DNA from: Diaphorobacter nitroreducens | GTDB taxonomy: Bacteria; Pseudomonadota; Gammaproteobacteria; Burkholderiales; Burkholderiaceae_C | Assembly: GCA_003755025.1 (NCBI GenBank) | Contig: RJVL01000006.1 | Location: forward strand, 238,873-302,872 | DNA length: 64,000 bases | Direction of reading: 5' to 3' | Shown here: piece after piece, positions 40,212 through 49,216 of the stretch | Layout of the letters: every line of letters begins with the position of its first letter | How positions within the stretch are numbered: position 1 is the stretch's first letter | Translations under genes and position numbers: made by a program | The notes under the pieces: model-generated | The model's database searches: none | Told to the model about the DNA's origin: nothing | Seen by the model: the letters and a program-made list of their open reading frames with translations, nothing else

Positions 40212-40816
40212 CAATCCGCCAGCGGCCACTCGCCCAGCACCTCGTAAGGGCCGGGCGAGCCGCGCAGGTTGTGCAGCAGCACGAAGCGGCGCACCGTCCA
40301 TTCCAGCGGCGGCACGGGTTGCTCGGGCACGGCCTGGCGGCTGTAGCACAGCGTCATGTGCGGGGTGATGTGCGGCGCATGGGGCACGCCGTCCAGCCCC
40401 CGCACCTGCGACCACAGCGCCGCGTGCAGCGCCTCGTACAACGCGATGAAGCCCTGCTGCCCGTCGGCGGGGCCGCAGAGCACGCAGGGCCGCTTGGCCT
40501 GCGGCGCGCGGCGAAAGCTCAACACCCGATCGAACCGCAACGAGAACGCCCTCGCCCGCACCTGCTGCGCCGCGTCGCGCGCCCACTGCAGATGCCGCGG
40601 CGACAGCGCATGCTCCCACCCCAGCGATAGCAGCGTGGCGTGCAGGCGCTGCGCGCGCACCTGCGCCTGCAGGTCGTGCCGCGTAATCAGCGTCTGCGCC
40701 AGATCGGCCGCAGCCTGCGCCGCTCGGGGCTCGGGCAGCACGGCAAAGAAAAGATGGTGGTTGGGGCGTGGCGCATCGGGCTCCACGCCGGCGAGCGGCA
40801 GTTGGTGAGCGTCCAT
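40211..40816 (-). CDS. thpR: RNA 2',3'-cyclic phosphodiesterase (2'-5' RNA ligase family)
   Basis: I start the 201-residue protein at the ATG giving MDAHQLPLAGVEPDAPRPNHH. The two HxT motifs of the 2H phosphoesterase superfamily are HATLLSLG and HMTLCYS, which together form the active site. The length fits ThpR, which in vitro opens 2',3'-cyclic phosphates and joins tRNA halves with 2'-5' bonds; its role in bacteria is unclear. It is convergent with putA, with a repeat copy between. Confidence 0.9.
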   Translation of the reverse strand: MDAHQLPLAGVEPDAPRPNHHLFFAVLPEPRAAQAAADLAQTLITRHDLQAQVRAQRLHATLLSLGWEHALSPRHLQWARDAAQQVRARAFSLRFDRVLSFRRAPQAKRPCVLCGPADGQQGFIALYEALHAALWSQVRGLDGVPHAPHITPHMTLCYSRQAVPEQPVPPLEWTVRRFVLLHNLRGSPGPYEVLGEWPLAD

Positions 40817-41158
40817 GCGCCCCACTGTAGCGCCGCCCCTTGCCTTTGTGGGTAACAGGCACTCCGCCGGCGCGGGCAATAACCGATATTTTTAATCGGA
40901 ATGGCGGCAATTGAGGCACATCGCCTCACCGCCCATTCATCGGCAATTTTCGGATTTTGGTACCTAGGATGGCATTCGTATGCCAAGCCCAGAAGGCTGA
41001 CTTTCCGCGGGGCCCGGAACCCGCACGTATGGCCGTTTTGCGGCTGCTCCACATTCCATACGCAATTGCTCGGGATTATTTAATATTTCATTAATTTTCA
41101 ATTAATAAAATAAAAAAGTTTAACCAAAATAATCCAAGAATAATATCAACAAAGTCAT
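40817..41158. other. AT-rich intergenic region upstream of the reductase operon
   Basis: No gene is seen. From about 41070 onward the base composition turns strongly AT-rich, in contrast to the GC-rich neighbours. It contains the upstream half of the promoter region of the respiratory operon. There is a short palindrome-like stretch GGCAATTTTCGGATTTTGG near 40940, whose role is unknown. Confidence 0.6.
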
Positions 41159-41201
41159 TTGACGTTAATCAAATAGATAATCGAGATACGGGGAGAATAA
41201 T
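41159..41201 (+). promoter_or_regulatory. FNR-type site and -10 element of the reductase operon
   Basis: TTGACGTTAATCAA (41159-41172) matches the FNR consensus TTGAT-N4-ATCAA with one mismatch. AATAAT at 41196-41201 fits a -10 box; a transcript start near 41207 would place the FNR site at -41.5, the classical class II activator position. This would make the operon active without oxygen. Confidence 0.72.
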
Positions 41202-41232
41202 GCATCTACGCAGTAAATATTCAAAGGTATTT

Positions 41233-42015
41233 ATGTCAAAAAGTACCCCCTCCCCCACCGCCTGCGCCGCGCCGCAACCCGGCAAGCGCACCTTCCTGCA
41301 AGAACTCGTCGGCCTGGCCACCGCCTTTGGCCTGGCCGGCGCCAGCCAGGCCGCCACACCCTTCGCGCCGGGCCAGCCGCCGCGCCGCCCCGGCATGGAG
41401 GGCAAGCGCTTCGGCATGCTGGTGGATCTGCGCAAGTGCATCGGCTGCCAAGCCTGCACGGTGAGCTGCTCGGTGGAGAACCAGCCGCCCATCGGCCAGT
41501 TCCGCACCACGGTGCTGCAGTACGAGATCGACAAGGACGACGGCAGCGCGCCCGCCATGGTCAGCCTGCCGCGCCTGTGCAACCACTGCGACGAGCCGCC
41601 CTGCGTGCCCGTGTGCCCGGTGCAGGCCACCTTCCAGCGCACCGACGGCATCGTGCTGGTGGACAACGAGCGCTGCGTGGGCTGCGGCTACTGCGTGCAG
41701 GCCTGCCCGTACGACGCGCGCTTCATCAACCACGAGACGCAGACCGCCGACAAGTGCACCTTCTGCGAGCACCGCCTGGAGGCTGGCCTGCTGCCCGCCT
41801 GCGTGGAAAGCTGCGTGGGCGGCGCGCGCGTGATCGGCGACCTGAATGACCAGGGCAGCGAGATCAACCGCCGCATGGCCGAACACAAGGAAGACCTCAA
41901 GGTGCTCAAGCCCGGCATGAACACTGCGCCGCGCGTGTTCTACATCGGCCTGCCCGATGCGTTCGTCAACGGCGTGGACGGCCAGGCCAGCGTGCGCCTG
42001 CTGTCCGACCACTGA
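41233..42015 (+). CDS. ttrB: 4Fe-4S electron-transfer subunit (TtrB/NrfC/PsrB-like)
   Basis: The 260-residue protein has an N-terminal signal of the twin-arginine kind with Lys-Arg instead of Arg-Arg (GKRTFLQELVGLATAFGLAG), and then four ferredoxin-type cysteine clusters, for example CIGCQACTVSCSVENQPP, CNHCDEPPCVPVCPV and CVGCGYCVQACPYDARF. It would carry electrons from the membrane anchor to the catalytic subunit. I choose the ATG at 41233 (AAAGG 5 bases upstream) because the earlier ATG at 41200 lies in the probable -10 element, though GGGGAG also precedes that one. Tetrathionate is the best guess for the substrate; other sulfur or selenium oxyanions are possible. Confidence 0.87.
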   Translation: MSKSTPSPTACAAPQPGKRTFLQELVGLATAFGLAGASQAATPFAPGQPPRRPGMEGKRFGMLVDLRKCIGCQACTVSCSVENQPPIGQFRTTVLQYEIDKDDGSAPAMVSLPRLCNHCDEPPCVPVCPVQATFQRTDGIVLVDNERCVGCGYCVQACPYDARFINHETQTADKCTFCEHRLEAGLLPACVESCVGGARVIGDLNDQGSEINRRMAEHKEDLKVLKPGMNTAPRVFYIGLPDAFVNGVDGQASVRLLSDH

Positions 42016-42032
42016 ACCCCAAGGAGCGCACC

Positions 42033-43079
42033 ATGCAAATCATCGAACTCCTGACCCCGCACTACGAGGCGGCCTGGCTGCCCTGGGCCGTGCAGTACTT
42101 CTTTCTGGTCGGCGTGGCCACCGGCGCCGCCATCCTGGCCGCGCTGTGCGCCTGGGGCAAAGACGGCGGCACGCTGCAGCGCCTGCTGCCCGCGGCCGTG
42201 CTGACGCTGGCCGTCAGCGCCATCGCCGCCCCCGTGTCGCTGCTGGCCGACTTGCACCAGCCCGCGCGCTTCTGGCACTTCTATGCGCACTTCACGCCCT
42301 GGTCGTGGATGTCGGTCGGCGCGCTGCTGCTGCCCGTGTTTGTCACGCTCAGCGTGGCGATGTGCGCCGCCTGGTGGCTGGGCAAGACCGGCTGGATGCG
42401 CCTGCTGGCACCGCTGCTCGTGCTCTCGGCGCTCACCATTTCGGTCTACACCGGCGCCGAGATGATGGTGGTGCGCTCGCGCCCGCTGTGGAACACGCTG
42501 TGGGTGCCCGTCAACCTGGCGCTGACCGGCTGGCTGGCCACCGTGGGCGCGGCCTTCGTGCTGGAGCGCTTCCTGCCCGCCACGCTGCGCCCCGGCGCTG
42601 AAGCGCTGCAGACGCTGCGCGGCATGGGCCTGGCGCTGGCCGGCGCGCTGTTGGTGGTGGCGCTGGCCTGGGCCGCGAGCGGCATGGCGGGCGACAGCCC
42701 CTCGTTCAACGCCGCGCTGCGCCTGTGGAACGACTTCCCCGTGTGGCGCCTGACGATGGTCGGCTCGGCCATCGGTGGTGCCGCTGTGCTGGGGGCGCTG
42801 CTGCGCGGCCGCCACCGCCTGCATGCCAAGGGCTACACCCTGGTGCTGGGTCTGGGGCTGGCCGCCGCCGCCTGGGCCTTCCGCTGGGCGCTGTTCATGG
42901 GTGTGCAGGGCGTGCCGAAGTTCGGCGCCGGCCTGTACCTGTACCACATGCCCCTGGGCGGCGACGGGCTGCTGGGCATGGTGGGTGTGGCGGGCCTGTG
43001 CGTGGCACTGGTCGGGCTGGCGAGCTGGGCGCTGGAGCTGTTCCCGGCCCGCAAGGCACCCACGGCCACTGCCGCCTGA
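42033..43079 (+). CDS. ttrC: NrfD/PsrC-family membrane anchor (TtrC-like)
   Basis: The 348-residue integral membrane protein has about nine hydrophobic segments and belongs to the NrfD/PsrC family, which takes electrons from quinol and passes them to the Fe-S subunit. Conserved pieces include PWAVQYFFLVGVATGAAIL near the N terminus, LADLHQPARFWHFYAHFTPWSWMSVGA, and WRWALF-like LGLAAAAWAFRWALFMGVQG. It lies between the Fe-S subunit gene (17 bases upstream) and the catalytic subunit gene, with a repeat copy before the latter. Confidence 0.9.
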   Translation: MQIIELLTPHYEAAWLPWAVQYFFLVGVATGAAILAALCAWGKDGGTLQRLLPAAVLTLAVSAIAAPVSLLADLHQPARFWHFYAHFTPWSWMSVGALLLPVFVTLSVAMCAAWWLGKTGWMRLLAPLLVLSALTISVYTGAEMMVVRSRPLWNTLWVPVNLALTGWLATVGAAFVLERFLPATLRPGAEALQTLRGMGLALAGALLVVALAWAASGMAGDSPSFNAALRLWNDFPVWRLTMVGSAIGGAAVLGALLRGRHRLHAKGYTLVLGLGLAAAAWAFRWALFMGVQGVPKFGAGLYLYHMPLGGDGLLGMVGVAGLCVALVGLASWALELFPARKAPTATAA

Positions 43080-43080
43080 A

Positions 43081-43145
43081 ATTCATAGACAAATCGGCCT
43101 TTAACGCAATATCAGCAAGCGCGAGCAGCTATCAATACTGAAGTG
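43081..43145 (-). repeat. Interspersed repeat, copy between ttrC and ttrA
   Basis: Reads AAATCGGCCTTTAACGC, then ATCAGCAAGCGCGAGCAGCTAT. It lies inside the operon, so any hairpin would sit in the message between ttrC and ttrA and could alter the relative amounts of the two products. Confidence 0.65.
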
Positions 43146-43179
43146 ATACCCGCTGGCGCTGCCCTTGAAGGTACAGACC

Positions 43180-46100
43180 ATGACTGACAAGAAACCGCAT
43201 TCCTCTCCCGAGACCGAGGCCCACCCCGACGCCAACCGCCGCCGCCTGCTGCTGCGCGGCGGCGCGGTGGCCGGTGGCCTGGCGGCCTTTGCCGCCGGCT
43301 ACGGCGAAACCGTGGCCAAGGGCGCCAAGGGGCTGGTGACCGGCACGTCCGGCACCGCCACCAAGAGCGCCACGCGCGGCAATTCGCTCACGCCCGAGTT
43401 CCGCATCGACCCCGTGACCGGCCAGCTCACTACCCAGCCGGGCCAGGTGGTCAGCCCCAGCAGCTGCCTGGGCTGCTGGACGCAGTGCGGCGTGCGCGTG
43501 CGCGTGGATACCGAGCACAACAAGATCGTCCGCATCGCCGGCAACCCCTACCACCCGCTGGCCACCACGCACCACGCACCCATGGAAACGCCCGTGCGCG
43601 AGGTGTACGCCCTGCTGGGCGGCGACAACGGTCTGGAGGGCCGCGCCACCAGCTGCGCGCGCGGCTCCGCCATGCTGGAGCACCAGACTGCGGCCCACCG
43701 CGTGCTCACCCCGCTCAAGCGCGTGGGTCCGCGCGGCTCCGGCCAGTGGAAGGCCATCTCGCTGGAACAGCTGGTCAAGGAAATCTGCGAGGGCGGCGAC
43801 CTGTTCGGCGAAGGCCCTGTGGAGGGCCTGGCCGCCATCCGCGACGTGCAGACGCTGATCGACGCGGAGAACCCCGAGTACGGCCCCAAGGCCAACCAGT
43901 TGCTGGTGACCGACGCCTCCAACGAAGGCCGCACCCCGCTCATCAACCGCTTTGCGCGCCAGTCCTTCGGCACGGTGAACGTGGCCAACCACGGCGCCTA
44001 CTGCGGCCAGACCTACCGCGTGGGCACGGCTGCGGCCCTGGGCAACATCCCCGGCATGCCGCACGGCAAGCCGGACTGGAAGAACTCGCGCTTCGGCCTG
44101 TTCCTGGGCACGGCGCCGGCGCAGTCGGGCAACCCGTTCCAGCGCATGGGGCGCGAGCTGGCCGAGGCCCGCTCGCGCGACGACAACACCTACCGCTACG
44201 TGGTGGTGTCGCCCGTGCTGCCCATGTCGTCCAGCCACGCGGCCGGCGACAACAACCGCTGGCTGCCCATCAAGCCCGCCACCGACCTGGCGCTGGCCAT
44301 GGCGCTGATCCGCTGGATCATCGACAACGAGCGCTACGACGCCAAGTACCTCACCCAGCCCGGCCCGGCCGCCATGGCCGCCGCCGGCGAGGCGAGCTGG
44401 AGCAACGCCACCCACCTGCTCATCAACGACCCCAAGCACCCGCGCTACGGCCAGTTCCTGCGCGGCGCCGACCTGGGCCTGCCCATGCCCGAGCCGGTGG
44501 ACGAGAAGACCCCGGCCGAAGACGTGTACGTGGTGCAGGTGGCCGATGGCAACGGCGGCTTCAAGCTGGTGCCCCACACCGTGGCCCAGCCGGCCGAGCT
44601 GGTGGTAGAGCGCGAATTCACGCCCCTGAAGGCCGCAGGCGCCACCGAGGAGCCCGCGCCGATTGCCGTGTGCACATCGTTCGTCAAGCTGCGTGAGGAA
44701 GCGCGCCGCAAGACGCTGCAGGAATACTCCGACCTGTGCGGCGTGCCGGTGAAGGACATCGAAGACCTGGCGCGCGAATTCACCAGCCACGGCAAGCAGG
44801 CCGTGGCCAACTCGCACGGCGGCACCATGAGCGGCGCGGGCTTCTACACCGCCTACGCCATCGCCATGCTGAACAACCTGATCGGCAACCTGAACGTCAA
44901 GGGCGGCTGGGTGCTGGACGCCGGCCCGTTCGGCCCCTTCGGCCCCGGCCCGCGCTACAACTTTGCGCAGTTCGAGGGCGCGGTCAAAGCCACGGGCGTG
45001 GCGCTGTCGCGCACGCGCTTTCCGTACGAGAAGACCAGCGAGTTCAAGCGCAAGAAGGAAGCCGGCCAGAACCCCTACCCCGCCAAGGCACCGTGGTACC
45101 CGGCGCCCGGGGGCCTGAGTAGCGAAATGCTGGCCGCCGGCCTGCTGGGCTACCCCTACCCGGTGAAGGCGTGGATCAACCACATGAGCAACCCGGTGTA
45201 TGCCATCTGCGGCTTCGAGAACACGCTGGTCAGCGCCCTCAAAGACCCGAAGAAGCTGCCGCTGTTCGTCTCGGTCGATCCGTTCATCAACGAGACCTCG
45301 GCCCTGGCCGACTACATCGTGCCCGACACCGTCACGTACGAAAGCTGGGGCATCGGCGCCCCCTGGGCCGACGTGATCGCCAAAAGCAGCACCGTGCGCT
45401 GGCCCACCGTGGAGGCGGCCACCGCCAAGACGGCCGACGGCAAGCCGGTGAGCTTTGAGAGCTTCGTCTTCGCCGTGGCCAAGCAGCTGCAGCTGCCCGG
45501 CTTTGGCAAGGGTGCGATGAGCACCAAGGACGGCGAGCCGCTCGACCTGGAAAGCGCTGAAGACTTCTACCTGCGCGGCATGTGCAACATCGCCTACCAG
45601 GCCGGCAAGCCGGTGCCCGAAGCCAGCGACGACGACATCGCCCTCACCGGCGTCAGCCGCTGGATGCCCGAAGTGGAAAAGCGCCTCAAGCCCGAGGAAG
45701 TGCGCCGCGTGGCCATGGTGATGAGCCGCGGCGGGCGCTTCGACAAGATCGACGACGCCTGGAAGGGCGAGCAGATCAAGGCCGCCTACAAGTTCCCCGT
45801 GCAGCTGTGGCACGAAGGCCTGGCCAAGATGCGCCACTCCATGACCGGCGAGCGCTACGTGGGCTGCCCCACCTGGTTCCCCACCCGCTTTGCCGACGGC
45901 AGCAGCATGCGCGAGCGCTTCACCGAGCAGGACTGGCCGCTGACCATGAGCAGCTACAAGTCCAACCTGATGAGCAGCATGTCGATTGCCGCCAGCCGTC
46001 TGCGCCAGGTGCACCCACACAACCCCATCAGCCTGAACAAGGAAGATGCGGCCAAGCTGGGTATCGCCAATGGCGACCGCATCGAGGTCAGCACCCCCGG

Positions 46101-46374
46101 CGCCAAGCTGCAGGGCGTGGCCCTGGTGCGCAGCGGCATCGCCCAGGGCGCCCTGGCCATCGAATACGGCTACGGCCACAAACAGTTGGGCACCGCAGTC
46201 CATACCGTGGACGGCAAGCCCATGGCCCACAACCCGCAGCACGGCAACGGCGTGAACCTGAACGCGCTGGGCTTTGCCGACCCCACCCGGCCCGCCAAGG
46301 ACAACGTGTGGATCGACTGGGTGTCGGGGGCCGTGGTGCGGCAGGGGTTGCCGGTGAAGGTGCGGAAGGTGTGA
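43180..46374 (+). CDS. ttrA: Molybdopterin oxidoreductase, tetrathionate reductase-like catalytic subunit
   Basis: The 1064-residue protein is a member of the DMSO-reductase superfamily closest in layout to TtrA/SrdA. A twin-arginine signal (NRRRLLLRGGAVAGGLAAF) sends it folded to the periplasm. An N-terminal 4Fe-4S site uses Cys96, Cys99 and Cys103 (CLGCWTQCG) with Cys159 as the probable fourth ligand. The molybdenum ligand is probably Cys275 in NHGAYCGQTYR, so a cysteine-ligated enzyme. The C-terminal domain with NPISLNKEDAAKLGIANGDR binds the cofactor. I start at the ATG giving MTDKKPHSSPETEAHPD; a TTG five codons earlier is unlikely. The exact electron acceptor needs testing; arsenate and selenate enzymes are relatives. 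Confidence 0.88.
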   Translation: MTDKKPHSSPETEAHPDANRRRLLLRGGAVAGGLAAFAAGYGETVAKGAKGLVTGTSGTATKSATRGNSLTPEFRIDPVTGQLTTQPGQVVSPSSCLGCWTQCGVRVRVDTEHNKIVRIAGNPYHPLATTHHAPMETPVREVYALLGGDNGLEGRATSCARGSAMLEHQTAAHRVLTPLKRVGPRGSGQWKAISLEQLVKEICEGGDLFGEGPVEGLAAIRDVQTLIDAENPEYGPKANQLLVTDASNEGRTPLINRFARQSFGTVNVANHGAYCGQTYRVGTAAALGNIPGMPHGKPDWKNSRFGLFLGTAPAQSGNPFQRMGRELAEARSRDDNTYRYVVVSPVLPMSSSHAAGDNNRWLPIKPATDLALAMALIRWIIDNERYDAKYLTQPGPAAMAAAGEASWSNATHLLINDPKHPRYGQFLRGADLGLPMPEPVDEKTPAEDVYVVQVADGNGGFKLVPHTVAQPAELVVEREFTPLKAAGATEEPAPIAVCTSFVKLREEARRKTLQEYSDLCGVPVKDIEDLAREFTSHGKQAVANSHGGTMSGAGFYTAYAIAMLNNLIGNLNVKGGWVLDAGPFGPFGPGPRYNFAQFEGAVKATGVALSRTRFPYEKTSEFKRKKEAGQNPYPAKAPWYPAPGGLSSEMLAAGLLGYPYPVKAWINHMSNPVYAICGFENTLVSALKDPKKLPLFVSVDPFINETSALADYIVPDTVTYESWGIGAPWADVIAKSSTVRWPTVEAATAKTADGKPVSFESFVFAVAKQLQLPGFGKGAMSTKDGEPLDLESAEDFYLRGMCNIAYQAGKPVPEASDDDIALTGVSRWMPEVEKRLKPEEVRRVAMVMSRGGRFDKIDDAWKGEQIKAAYKFPVQLWHEGLAKMRHSMTGERYVGCPTWFPTRFADGSSMRERFTEQDWPLTMSSYKSNLMSSMSIAASRLRQVHPHNPISLNKEDAAKLGIANGDRIEVSTPGAKLQGVALVRSGIAQGALAIEYGYGHKQLGTAVHTVDGKPMAHNPQHGNGVNLNALGFADPTRPAKDNVWIDWVSGAVVRQGLPVKVRKV

Positions 46375-46426
46375 TGCCTGCCGGGTGCTGAGCACCGGGC
46401 GCTTGCGGGCGCGGGTGCACTGAATG

Positions 46427-46460
46427 AAAAAGCCCATCGCAATTGCGATGGGCTTTTTTT
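46427..46460 (+). terminator. Terminator of the reductase operon
   Basis: AAAAAGCCCATCGC at 46427-46440 and GCGATGGGCTTTTT at 46445-46458 form a perfect 14-bp stem around AATT, followed by more T residues. It is strong and marks the right border of the operon and the left border of the island after it. Confidence 0.95.
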
Positions 46461-46619
46461 ATCAGCAGGAGCTTTCGACCCATTGCGGTCATCCAGATTT
46501 CAATCTCATCGTCGGAGAGCAGTCTGCCTTTCAAATCGGGGCAAGCTCGCCAGCTTACGTTCAACGCAGGCTTGCTTCCGTCGCCGTTACAGTTGCCCCC
46601 AAACACCAAAAGGGGAGCT

Positions 46620-48779
46620 ATGACAATGAGCGGAGGTCCGGTCCGAATCCTTACGGAGCCAAGTGCTGCTATGGCGCTCTTGAGCGAGGTCGTGCAGGCA
46701 GCAGACAGCGACCGAGACGCGCTAGGATTTTTCTCGCGCAGCGTCTATGCAGACTTCTGTCGCAAAGGGCAGTTGTTTGTGGCCGTCGAGAGTGACGGTC
46801 GTGACGAGACATATGCGGGTCATCTGTTGTTTGACCTCCGCTTCCCCAAAGCGCACGTGCGGCAGATCTATGTTCCTAAGGCCAATCGCAGTCGAAACAT
46901 CGGTCGGACGCTGCTCGATGCCTTGAAGACCATGTTGACGGAGGCGCAGTTCATTTCGATTCATGCCCGGGTTGCTGAAGACCTCAAAGACGCCAACGTG
47001 TTCTGGGAAGCGCAGGGGTTCTACGCCCAACGCGTGGAACCAGGAGGGGCTAGTCGCAATCGCATGATCGTGGTTCGCGCCCATGAACTCGACACCCCTC
47101 AGCTCTTTGCGCCCAGCGGGATCAGCGCTGTCGACCCACTCGGCCTGGATGCCTTGGAGGGTGGGGGTAAACCGCTCTATCTTCTGGACTTGAACGTGCT
47201 TTTCGATCTCGGGCCTCGCCGGCCTCGGCACGAACTAGCCATGAGCGTCTTCAGGGCCGAGCGGATGCGGGCATGTTCGCTGGCGATCAGCAGCGAGATT
47301 GAGACGGAGCTGCGCCGCACCGCTCACGACGGAAAGACGGATCCGATGCTCTCGTTCGCTGGCACTCTTGCGAAGTTCTCGACTCCACCCGACGACGAGT
47401 GGGGGCGCCTTTCGCCAATGCTTGCCGAAATCGTGTTTCCCCAGCGCCATGCGTCGGGCACGCTGTCGGAGAACGACAGGTCTGACCTGCTACACCTCGC
47501 AACGGCTATTCACCACGGCCTGCCAGGGCTCATCACCAGCGACGGGCGAATTCTTGAGCGGGCACCTGAGCTCAGAAGGCGGTTTGGGGTGGACGCCATT
47601 TCGCCTGAGCTGTTTCAGGTCGAGCCCGACCACACCGCGAGCCCTGTAGTGCACGAGGCCCATAGTGCGGACATTATCGAAGTGCAACCCGCATCGGCAG
47701 GCGATGCAGCGGCAGTTCGGAGTCTGTTGACGAACCTTGGCCTCGACACTGCGACCCAGGTCAACGAATGGGCCGCAACTGAGGCCGGCAGTTCGGCATG
47801 CTTGCGCCACGTGGCGCGATGCAATGGCGTCGTCGCAGGCTATCTAGTAATGCCGACGAGCGTTCGAGGACAGGAAATTCGGGCTTTTGCGGCGGTCGCC
47901 GAGAACCAGAGAGACGCACACGAGATTGCCCAGACCTTGCTCCGACACGTTCTGAGCATCGTGAAGCCAGGGGATGTCGGCCGGGTGCGGTTGAGCTGTC
48001 CTCCGCGTCAAGCCACGCTTCGCGAAGTCGCGGCAACCTTCGGCTATGTGGCGTCCTCATCGACGTCGGATGACCTTCAGAAGATCGTCGCCAAAGGGCG
48101 TATGACGGAACGGAACTGGGATATCGGACGCGAATCGTTGGCGGCAGTGAGCAAACTACGTTTGCCAGACACGCCCCCACCGTTTCGACACGTCGATCAG
48201 CAAATTTCAGTGATTCGACCGGACGGCCAGAAAGTCTTGATCCCGCTTTTCAAGCTGGAGTCCCTGCTGGCGCCGATGCTCATGTGCTTGCCAGGTAGAG
48301 AGGGTGTGATGGTCCCCCTGCGAAAGCAATTTGAGGAGCATCTCTTGGCGGACTCACCACAGGACTCCTTCCTCCCCCTGGGAAAGGCCCAGCTCGCACC
48401 GTTGCGCCATTACCTGAGCGACAAGAAGACGCTGAAGAACTACTCGCGCGGTGATTTGATGTTCTTTTACGAGCCCGTGAAGAATGGAGGTGCCGGTGCC
48501 GTCATAGCGGTTGGTCGTGTACTACGTGCCTATCTTCGCGATGAGTCTGCCATGCAGGCCGATGACTTGGCCCCCTCAGTGCTGGATAGCAGCCAACTCT
48601 CCAGCATCGGGGTCGCGAAGACCAAGACCATCACGGTATTCGACAATGTGTTGCGCCTGCCCAGGCCTGTCCCGCTGCATGAGCTCAGGGCTTTGAACTG
48701 CGGCGAGGCCCACCAACTGATTACTTGCCAACGACTGTCTTCCGAGCAGGTTCAGGCGATCGTAGAAAAAGGCCTTTGA
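46620..48779 (+). CDS. GNAT-PIN-GNAT-like-ASCH multidomain protein
   Basis: This 719-residue protein starts after GGGGAG; an ATG two codons later has better spacing and may be the true start. Domains in order: a GNAT acetyltransferase at about 5-155 (VPKANRSRNIGRTLLDALK and the FWEAQGFYAQ end); a PIN-like nuclease at about 185-330 with acidic residues Asp190 (YLLDLNVL), Glu226/228, Asp289 (RSDLLHLATAI) and Asp308 (ITSDGRIL); a degenerate GNAT-like domain at about 350-500; and a PUA-fold ASCH/EVE-like domain at about 550-719 (YSRGDLMFFYEPVKNGGAG, then AVIAVGRVLRAYL). The stop codon overlaps the next start. Function is unknown; a toxin, RNA-targeting or defence role is plausible. Base composition is lower in GC than the neighbours. 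Confidence 0.8.
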   Translation: MTMSGGPVRILTEPSAAMALLSEVVQAADSDRDALGFFSRSVYADFCRKGQLFVAVESDGRDETYAGHLLFDLRFPKAHVRQIYVPKANRSRNIGRTLLDALKTMLTEAQFISIHARVAEDLKDANVFWEAQGFYAQRVEPGGASRNRMIVVRAHELDTPQLFAPSGISAVDPLGLDALEGGGKPLYLLDLNVLFDLGPRRPRHELAMSVFRAERMRACSLAISSEIETELRRTAHDGKTDPMLSFAGTLAKFSTPPDDEWGRLSPMLAEIVFPQRHASGTLSENDRSDLLHLATAIHHGLPGLITSDGRILERAPELRRRFGVDAISPELFQVEPDHTASPVVHEAHSADIIEVQPASAGDAAAVRSLLTNLGLDTATQVNEWAATEAGSSACLRHVARCNGVVAGYLVMPTSVRGQEIRAFAAVAENQRDAHEIAQTLLRHVLSIVKPGDVGRVRLSCPPRQATLREVAATFGYVASSSTSDDLQKIVAKGRMTERNWDIGRESLAAVSKLRLPDTPPPFRHVDQQISVIRPDGQKVLIPLFKLESLLAPMLMCLPGREGVMVPLRKQFEEHLLADSPQDSFLPLGKAQLAPLRHYLSDKKTLKNYSRGDLMFFYEPVKNGGAGAVIAVGRVLRAYLRDESAMQADDLAPSVLDSSQLSSIGVAKTKTITVFDNVLRLPRPVPLHELRALNCGEAHQLITCQRLSSEQVQAIVEKGL

Positions 48780-49216
48780 TGCAACCGAACCAGCATGTGC
48801 TCATATCACTTGACGAGCGCCATGCAAACAACATCCTCGCTGGTACTAAGCAAGTGGAGCTAAGGCGCAGAACCATGCACGTTGAGCCAGGCTCGACGGT
48901 TTGGTTCTATGTGAAAAAACCTGTAGGTGCAGTCGTTGGCTTTGCGACCGTAGGCACGACCTACTCGGCCGCGCCGAGCACCGTCTGGCGCAAATACAGC
49001 TCCGTCTCAGGCCTCAGCAAGTCCGAGTTCATGAGCTACTTTGACGGGGTGGCTGTGGCGTCGGCTATGGGGCTGTCTGGCGCCAAAAAATTGAAGAAAC
49101 CCGTCACGCTTGAAGCCCTTCGGACAGCCATGCCGGGTTTCCATCCACCGCAGTTCTACTGTCGACTTGAGACCAATTCACCGGTCAGGCGGCGCCTTCT
49201 AGCAGTGACCGTCTAG
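48779..49216 (+). CDS. Stand-alone ASCH-domain protein
   Basis: The 145-residue product is translated from an ATG that overlaps the stop of the previous gene (TGATG), so the two are made together. The ASCH pattern is clear: HVLISLDERHANNILAGTKQ then VELRRRTMHVEPGSTVWFYV and GAVVGFATVGTTY. ASCH domains have a PUA-like fold and bind RNA or modified bases; some are nucleases or deaminases. The C-terminal part (about 85-145) is specific. With the neighbour it makes a two-gene cassette with ASCH-like domains in both proteins. Confidence 0.82.
   Translation: MQPNQHVLISLDERHANNILAGTKQVELRRRTMHVEPGSTVWFYVKKPVGAVVGFATVGTTYSAAPSTVWRKYSSVSGLSKSEFMSYFDGVAVASAMGLSGAKKLKKPVTLEALRTAMPGFHPPQFYCRLETNSPVRRRLLAVTV

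Noticed and set aside
43132..46437. 1101-codon minus-strand frame opposite ttrA
   Set aside because: Antisense shadow of a high-GC gene; it includes the terminator hairpin and has no recognisable motifs.
46465..46609. Minus-strand frame upstream of the GNAT/PIN gene (VFGGNCNGDGSKPALNVSW and more)
   Set aside because: It looks slightly protein-like but runs through the operon terminator and has no family; treated as non-coding.
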